DNA from: Xiphophorus maculatus
Lineage: Eukaryota > Chordata > Actinopteri > Cyprinodontiformes > Poeciliidae
Length of the DNA: 64,000 nt
Direction: 5' to 3'
Assembly: GCF_002775205.1 (NCBI RefSeq)
Contig: NC_036458.1
Location: forward strand, 3,750,560-3,814,559
A program made the translations under genes and the position numbers. Numbering within the stretch: position 1 is the first letter of the stretch; every line of letters starts with the position of its first letter. The notes beneath the pieces were generated by a model. That model did no database searches, was not told where the DNA came from, and was given only the letters and a program-made list of their open reading frames with translations. Below, piece after piece: positions 58,046 to 64,000 of the stretch.

Positions 58046-59045
58046 AGTAAACAAGTGGTGTCCAAAGTGCGGTCTGAGGTCCTTTTGCGATCGTTGGACT
58101 GAAGTTGTGCGGCCCTTCAGCTGCAGTTCAAGACTAACACAATAGTTGGTTGATGCAGATGGAGACTTTTTATTTATAATCAGGGTAAAATTATTAGCAA
58201 CAAAACTTTCTTAGAATGGAAAATGTTAATATTACAATGGAGTACTAGGGCCATACAAAGATTATAATAAAATTGGGAGAACAAAGTAAAAAAAAATCAC
58301 AAGAATAAAACTGAAATAATATGAAAATATTCATATTTTCAGAACAAAGCCAAAAATATTTACAGAATAAAGTCATACTTGTGCAACTTTATTCTCGACA
58401 TTTTATACTCTTACAAGTTTATTCTCATAATATGTATCTATTACAACTTCTCATATTTTAATTTTTTGTAATTTTTTTATAGATGGCCCTAATACTCCTT
58501 CGTTTAATAAACACAAAGTATTTGTCTTTTTATAGCCAAGCTTTTATATAAGTTGAACCACATCAATCCAGAGACTTTTAGTGAAATGTCAATTTTGTTG
58601 CACCAAAATCTGCATTTTTAAAATGTATTGAACTTGGTTAAATATTTGCAAAGGGTTTGAAAGAAAGTGAAAAGTCCTGTTCTTCTAACTGATAATACAT
58701 TTGATCAACGAAGCCCAAAAGAATTAGAAAACTAGATGTTTTTATTTTTATTTTGTACAGAACACCAAACTGGAAGACATTTTAAATAAACAAAATAAAA
58801 CAACCAAAAACAAGAAATAAAAAGGGAATTAAAAACCACAAACAACTGAAACCACAAATAAACTGGATTATTTAGTCTGTACTATTTTAATTTATCATGT
58901 GATTCATTTAATAATTGATTATTGTGACACACTTAACAACAAATTACATCCCATTCCTACAAAACAAAACTGTATTTTCTTGATTTTAATTATTTTGTGT
59001 TCTACATTTTGGCCCATGTGGCAAAAAGTTTGGACAAACCAAAGA
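58046..59045. mobile_element. GGTGTCCAAAGTGCGG-type repeat, long or composite copy
   Basis: The left end GGTGTCCAAAGTGCGGTCTGAGG...TGTGCGGCCCTTCAGCTGCAG and a right-end-like GGCCCATGTGGCAAAAAGTTTGGACA match the family at 2039. The interior includes an AGAATAAAGTCATA low-complexity insert (58195-58480). Confidence 0.5.
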
Positions 59046-59099
59046 AGGTGTTTTCTTGAAATATTGGAGTCCATATTTAGAGAGGCATGCGAACGTTGA

Positions 59100-59560
59100 T
59101 GCGCGATGAAATGTGTCGATTTGATATGTCTTTCCTGCAGAGACCTCTAAGCCTTTTCCATTTCTATTTCCCCATCATGCAGTAATTTCATCCTTGCATT
59201 TTATTATATCCTACAAATGAGTCTCCGATCCGACATCCTGACATCATTCATATTATATTCCCAACACCACATTATCAGGCTCCTCTTTTTTCCTTCCTAT
59301 CCACCCGTCCTCACTTTGCTGCCCTCGTCTTGAACTCAATTGCACTGTCTTAGCTTCAAAGTCCCCTCTGTGCCTGTCGATCAGCTGGTCACTTTATTGC
59401 GACTCCTCCCGCGGCGTCTTGCTCTCAGCGGGGAAAAGCTTCCCGAGACTCGACGGAGCACGCATCCCAATAAACAGCAACAAGAATAGTTCCCAAATGT
59501 AAGGGCGGCTGCAGAACCGTTAATTCATGTAGTAGACGATGGACTTGACTCAGCTGGACT
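59100..59560. other. single-copy-looking non-coding stretch
   Basis: It lacks the dispersed repeat phrases and has GC-rich patches (CTCCCGCGGCGTCTTGC, CCGAGACTCGACGGAGC). No exon can be defined. Confidence 0.3.
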
Positions 59561-59892
59561 AATTAAGGAATATGAAAAGTACATCAAACAGGCAGAATCA
59601 GCAGAAAACTGTGGATCAAATTCACATTTTGCATGTTTGTGAGTTTACGTTTGGGTCTGAACTGTTTTTAAAAACAGTCCATGTGCTTAAAAAGAAACAC
59701 CCAGATGGTTTTTGGCAATAAGTTAATGTTTTATAGAGTCTGGGAAATGAGACGTTTCAAAAACCTCCAGAATGTAACGTCACAAGTCATTAGGCACTGC
59801 CCGTTACCTAGCGACCTCAGCCGAATTCTGCCCGTTACCTAGCAACCGAAGAAGAGTTCCAACACGTTTGGTCAGCTGGTTTTCTAATTCAC

Positions 59893-60000
59893 AAATCAAA
59901 AATACCTCATTGATCCCAAAGGGAAATTAAATATTGCTGTAGCTCATATTAATTCAAATTCTTCAAAGTTATTGTATATGGTGATGCCTGTTTTATCGCT
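59893..60000 (-). mobile_element. LINE 3'-end fragment
   Basis: CATTGATCCCAAAGGGAAATTAAATATTGCTGTAGCTCAT and TTCAAAGTTATTGTATATGGTGATG are homologous to 9597-9700. The hAT MITE at 60007-60227 follows immediately. Confidence 0.6.
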
Positions 60001-60006
60001 GTATGC

Positions 60007-60227
60007 CAGGGGTGTGAAACTCCAGTCCTCAAGGGCCACTGTCCTGTAGTTTTTAGATGTACCACAGGTACAAAACACTGGAATGAAATGGCTTAATTAC
60101 CTACTTCTTGTGTAGATCAGATCTCCAGAGCCTTAATGACCTAATTATTCTATTCAGGTGGTGCAGCAGAGGCACATCTAAAAGTTGCAGGGCAGTGGCC
60201 CTCCAGGCCTGGAGTTTGACACCTGTG
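60007..60227. mobile_element. hAT-type MITE, sister of 19699-19923
   Basis: It opens CAGGGGTGTGAAACTCCAGT and closes GGAGTTTGACACCTGTG. Flanking octamers CTGTATGC (59999-60006) and CTGAATGC (60228-60235) differ at one base, consistent with an older 8-bp target duplication. Confidence 0.85.
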
Positions 60228-61578
60228 CTGAATGCGCTGCACAATGGGTGCTGGAAAAGAAACCGTGTTCTTTTGTTGACTTACCATCCAGAGACCACTT
60301 GCTTCATTCTTATTAGTTGTGCAGGAGGCTAATTCAACTGTGTTGATACTCATTGAAATGTTCAAATTTGTCACTGAACACCTGCAGTTGCAATTCAGGA
60401 AGTGATTCTTTGGAACAGACCTTTAACTCTGGTGCCAATTTAGCCTAATTAACTACAGTAAGGCTTTGGTCAGAAAGCAAGGAGAACATTCATAGATTTT
60501 AAACAGTTTACTGTATAGCTACAGCGATGCTTTGTGGGTATAGAATAATGTGAGGAGTACCAACAATAAAGTTCCCAAAACAATTCATATAAGTGAATTT
60601 TGTATTTATTTGTTGAATTTTTTTTCTGTATACTTCATTGTATATTTGCCACTTGCTCAATACAGTTTCTTTTAAAAAGAGAAAGAGCAAATAAGGGCAT
60701 GAATACAAATCATATAGCAGCTGATTACCAAAACTTTAGCACAGATTTTGAAGTTTATTCAACTAAAAGTTTACAAAACAGCCAAGTAAGGTAGCATTTT
60801 GGAACATATTTGGAAAAATTAATTTAGAAGAAGCTAAGTGTGCTAAACTTTTTCACAATTGACAAAAGCGTCAAAGCACTAAATGAAAAATTAGCTCGGC
60901 TATTAGCTCATTAGCAGATTGGCAGAAGTATGCCCACCACTGCAAATATGGCACACAATTCATAACTCAATGGGCAGGCGAGACAAAAACAGTGACAGCA
61001 AAGTATTGTCATGTTTTGTGTTTAATAATAAATGTTTATATTGTTCTTTATTCAGTGAAGTGGAGGAAATCAGGGGAAATCCTAACACACTGGCCCTGCA
61101 CGTAGGAATTTAAAAGCCTGTCTCTAATCCAAAACAACAATAAAATTCACTAAAATGACAAAATGAGCTTGAATTTTCATTCCTCAATAATCAATTGAAC
61201 CAATATTACAGGCCTATATGTAGCTCTGTTGCTAAATTAATGGTCAGTTTGGAGTGGTAGACAATTTTGCAGAAATTGGCATCTTTCTGTTTTTGTTTAG
61301 TAATCAAACTGCTGGAAATTTAGCATCTCAAATCAAACAGAAATCCACAAATTTAGCAGTGAGAACTACTTCCAATTTATTACAATTTTTAAAATTAAAA
61401 TGTAGAAATACTAGTTCGAATATAAACTGGGCTAGTTCATGTCTGCATTCTGTTTGTTCGCCGGCCTTAAAAATACACAAAGCTCAGTTACTTCCAAAGG
61501 GATCGTATTCTGAAAGTGACTCCACTGATGGGGAGCCAATCTACATAATCTGGCTACGAAGGAGTCTACCAGTGAGAA

Positions 61579-61640
61579 TGATCCTCTGTCATAAAGTACG
61601 GCGGTGGAGGTGTAATCATATGGAGCTGCTTGAGTGTTAA
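61579..61640 (+). pseudogene. Tc1/mariner-like transposase scrap
   Basis: In the frame with TAC at 61597 the sequence reads SSVIKYGGGGVIIWSCLSVK, matching the KxGGGxxMxWGCFS block of Tc1-type transposases. Stops lie on both sides and the catalytic DDE residues are not visible. Upstream frames (SESDSTDGEPIYIIW) may be more of the same decayed gene. Confidence 0.45.
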
Positions 61641-61824
61641 ATAACATTTGTAGACATATTTTCAGAGAGGCAAATGAGATGAGTCACCCTCTCCACAAGT
61701 CTGGCTGAAGACGCTTCATTCCTGTAGAAGAAGATAAATATAGAGCTTGACTCAGACTGATGCTAATTTTCTTTAAATGGTTGGTTGTTATAATCGGTAC
61801 AGTAAAGACATCAGCCCTGTTAAG

Positions 61825-62427
61825 TTTTAGTTCACTTTAATTGAACTCTAGTCTGTTTGTCTAGAAAGTCCGGTGTAAACGCGCAATCAACTAAAAAAGC
61901 AAACTATGGTCCGTCTACAAACCTCAATTTGTGTTCGAACTGAGGTTTACCTTTGAAAACCTCAGTTCACATATTCATATCTTTGAATGCATATGTGAAC
62001 GCCAAGCGGACTGGAGACTGATCCAGAAGCAGGAAGTGGACTACAGACCAGAGCATTCTTGGTAAATACAACCAAAACAAACGCAGGAGGCTAGCATTAG
62101 CAGGAGAAATTGCTAATCGTGTTTTACCAAAGACAAAAGAAAAATCCTACAACCGCTAAAATCTGACGACACTATATTTTTGTTAACATTTTGGGAAGAA
62201 GGAAGTTGAGTTCAGTGTCTTCTTCAGAGGTTTTTGTGTCATTTCCTTCAGTATTTCTTGGTACAACGTCCCCACAGGTGGGGAGGGGAACAGCTCTTTC
62301 AAACGGTTTGGTTTGTTTGACTTAATGCAGTGTAAAAGTGATGAGCAGGTGCTGAAAATTTATCAAAATGTTATTTTGATCCCCAATTGAACCGAGTCTA
62401 CAGCACCATCAGGTGTGAAAACAGCCT
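61825..62427. mobile_element. GGCTGTTTTCACACC-type MITE, inverted copy
   Basis: It ends ATCAGGTGTGAAAACAGCCT. The interior has GTCTGTTTGTCTAGAAAGTCCGG and AGAAGCAGGAAGTGGACTAC, inverse matches to the copy at 36160-36766. Confidence 0.6.
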
Positions 62428-62769
62428 TCATGCCCAGTGTCTGTGTTGGATCCAAAACTTCTGGCCTAGAAGTGAGGAGACATAAAGAATATTCTCAGTA
62501 TGTCTTGATAAATAAATCCCTGGCAGCTGGAGCGGTCAACATGACCTCTGTTTGCTTTTCATGCAGACTCAGGCAGACTGATGACAGACAAACTGGTCGC
62601 CTAAGTGGAGCTACGTGGACAAATGAAAGCTGCTGTCCTCGCTGGTGTGCATTTACAAGAAACTGTAGCCTCATTACTTACTTGGTACTCTCTGAAGTGG
62701 AAGTGAATTTGACAACTAACTGCAGCTGGTAAATGTTTTTCAACACTAACATGAATAATAGTCCTTAAA

Positions 62770-63085
62770 TCCTAGAACTGTTCTTCAGGTGACAGAAGGC
62801 CGACTTTGTAACTGTCTTTATGTGAAGGTTTGGGTCAGAGATCATCACAACATCCAGATTTCAGGCCTGATCTTTAGTTTCTGGTTGTATTAACTGAAGC
62901 TGTGCATTGACTCTAGAGCGTTCCTCTTTTGGTCCAAAAATAATAACTTCACTTTTGTTTTTGTTCAGCTGGAGAAAGTTTTGGCACATCCACACATTTC
63001 TCTGCTCTAGGCATCTGTTCAGTGATTGAATGGTTTTTGAGTCACCTGGTGACATCATAATGTAGAGCTGTGTGTCATCTGCTTA
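62770..63085 (-). pseudogene. LINE reverse-transcriptase fragment (L2-like)
   Basis: On the minus strand the frame reads [15 protein letters not shown], then [20 protein letters not shown], then DPNLHIKTVTKSAFCHLKN, broken by stops. These are the RT catalytic ADD box, the W(M)xxNFLQLNxxKTE block and the KSAFxHLKN block of L2-like non-LTR retrotransposons. It is truncated at both ends and has no endonuclease. Confidence 0.8.
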
Positions 63086-63214
63086 GTTACGGTAGCTAAT
63101 CTTATTTCTTGTTATTACCTGAGCTACCTGATCAGATTACAGATTAAAAGTAATCTGTTATGCTTCCTTGATAGAAATATAGGTGATACAAAACATGATA
63201 ATAAAATTTTTGGC

Positions 63215-63510
63215 ACAAAATCTGATCTTAGATGATCTGATTTTAGTGTGGTCAGTTCAGAATGAGCTTTTTTAGGGCCTCTTGTCACTTTAAATCCTAA
63301 TAAGCTGCTGCTGGCCACGCCCCTAAAGTAAAAATAGCTGCAAACAGATGTGCAATTATAGAATTGTACATCTTTGAAAAGCCAAAGTAGAACCTCCTAA
63401 ACAACCATCAAGACTGCAGAAAGTGGTTTCTGAGTTTCTGACATTTGTCTTTTCCAGCAGCCATTTTACAATGCATACAGAGGTAAAACCAGGTGGCCAA
63501 CAGTGTTGTA
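63215..63510. mobile_element. AAGGTGACC-type repeat, partial copy
   Basis: CTTGTCACTTTAAATCCTAATAAGCTGCTGCTGGCCACGCCCC and TTTGAAAAGCCAAAGTAGAACC-type phrases match 28128-28450 and 35090-35470. The right end is replaced by the next repeat. Confidence 0.6.
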
Positions 63511-63760
63511 TAAAGTACTGAAATCTCAGAGTCAAGTAAAAGTACAAGTACCTCTCCAAAATATGACTTTGGTAAAAGTCCAAGTCACTGACTGAAATGT
63601 TACTTGAGTTAAAGTCTTAAAGTATTTGAAACTTCTTGTACTTAAGTATGGAAATTACTGTAAAAATGGATGTACTCAAGTAATGTAATGAAAAGTACAA
63701 GTAAAAAGTAAAACAAGGCAAATGCAGTTTGAATGACATTTTTTATATTTTGGTAAACTT
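63505..63760. repeat. AGTACTTGAGTA-type interspersed repeat
   Basis: AAGTAAAAGTACAAGTACC, TTACTTGAGTTAAAGTC and TACTCAAGTAATG are the clearest form of this family in the window. Confidence 0.65.
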
Positions 63761-64000
63761 GTCAAATACACTTAAAATAATGTACCCAACCAAGTGCAGG
63801 CAAAATTAAACCTGCTAATAGATATACCTGCAGGCATCATTTAGTTAAGAAAATTAGGTGCTTTACCTATAGCACAAGGTTAACTTAACCTGCTTTACAA
63901 CTGAACCAGCTTCTTAGTAAACCCTCCAGGACAGAAAATACAAAGTTTTTGTAAGCCTTAAGTTTTCCCTTCAAGTAAGGTCAGTGCTAAAAATGAGAAA

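Noticed and set aside
57851..58054. Minus-strand frame rich in Arg/Asp over a GC island
   Set aside because: No domain, no conserved splice sites; more likely a non-coding island.

Overview
The window is nuclear DNA of a vertebrate, almost certainly a teleost fish and probably a percomorph. The genes have many short exons with GT/AG introns. Their proteins match vertebrate families, and the AT-rich non-coding DNA is crowded with the small inverted-repeat DNA transposons, LINE tails and microsatellites typical of ray-finned fish. No bacterial, organellar or viral genes were recognised.

Layout. (1) About 1-12.5 kb, minus strand: sixteen exons of tbc1d17, a Rab GTPase-activating protein. The last coding exon or exons lie beyond the left edge. 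(2) 12.5-13.9 kb: the interval between tbc1d17 and akt1s1, which are divergently transcribed. It holds a CRE/ETS promoter motif on the tbc1d17 side and a CTCF-core match. (3) 13.9-24 kb, plus strand: akt1s1 (PRAS40, an mTORC1 inhibitor and AKT substrate) with five coding exons, transposon-filled introns and a long 3' UTR. (4) 26.5-28.7 kb, minus strand: the PRY-SPRY (B30.2) end of a TRIM-like gene, with no RING, B-box or coiled-coil exon found upstream. (5) 29-41.4 kb: no recognisable gene. It contains a nest of related palindromic MITEs, several single-copy-looking GC-richer islands and a 14 x 10-bp array. (6) 41.4-48 kb, minus strand: complete emc10 (ER membrane complex subunit 10), including two alternative last exons encoding different hydrophobic C-termini. 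(7) 48-53.4 kb: AT-rich decayed tandem arrays and LINE pieces. (8) 53.4-54 kb: CpG-rich promoters, then a TATA-preceded first coding exon reading MPEPKKT, best explained as the start of a myosin-binding protein C gene (mybpc2). Its remaining exons are probably beyond the right edge; 54-64 kb looks like intron 1 filled with MITEs, LINE fragments and a Tc1-like scrap.

The genes do not form an operon. They are a conserved microsyntenic block: TBC1D17/AKT1S1 are neighbours in mammals, and EMC10 lies near MYBPC2 in human 19q13.33. The most interesting non-genic signals are five exact matches to a CTCF core consensus (about 0.03 expected by chance), one of them inside an emc10 alternative exon; a piggyBac-type MITE whose empty site survives in a tandem paralogous segment; an interspersed repeat carrying tandem RFX X-box-like units; and a 44-bp perfect palindrome beside a decayed BED-finger hAT gene.
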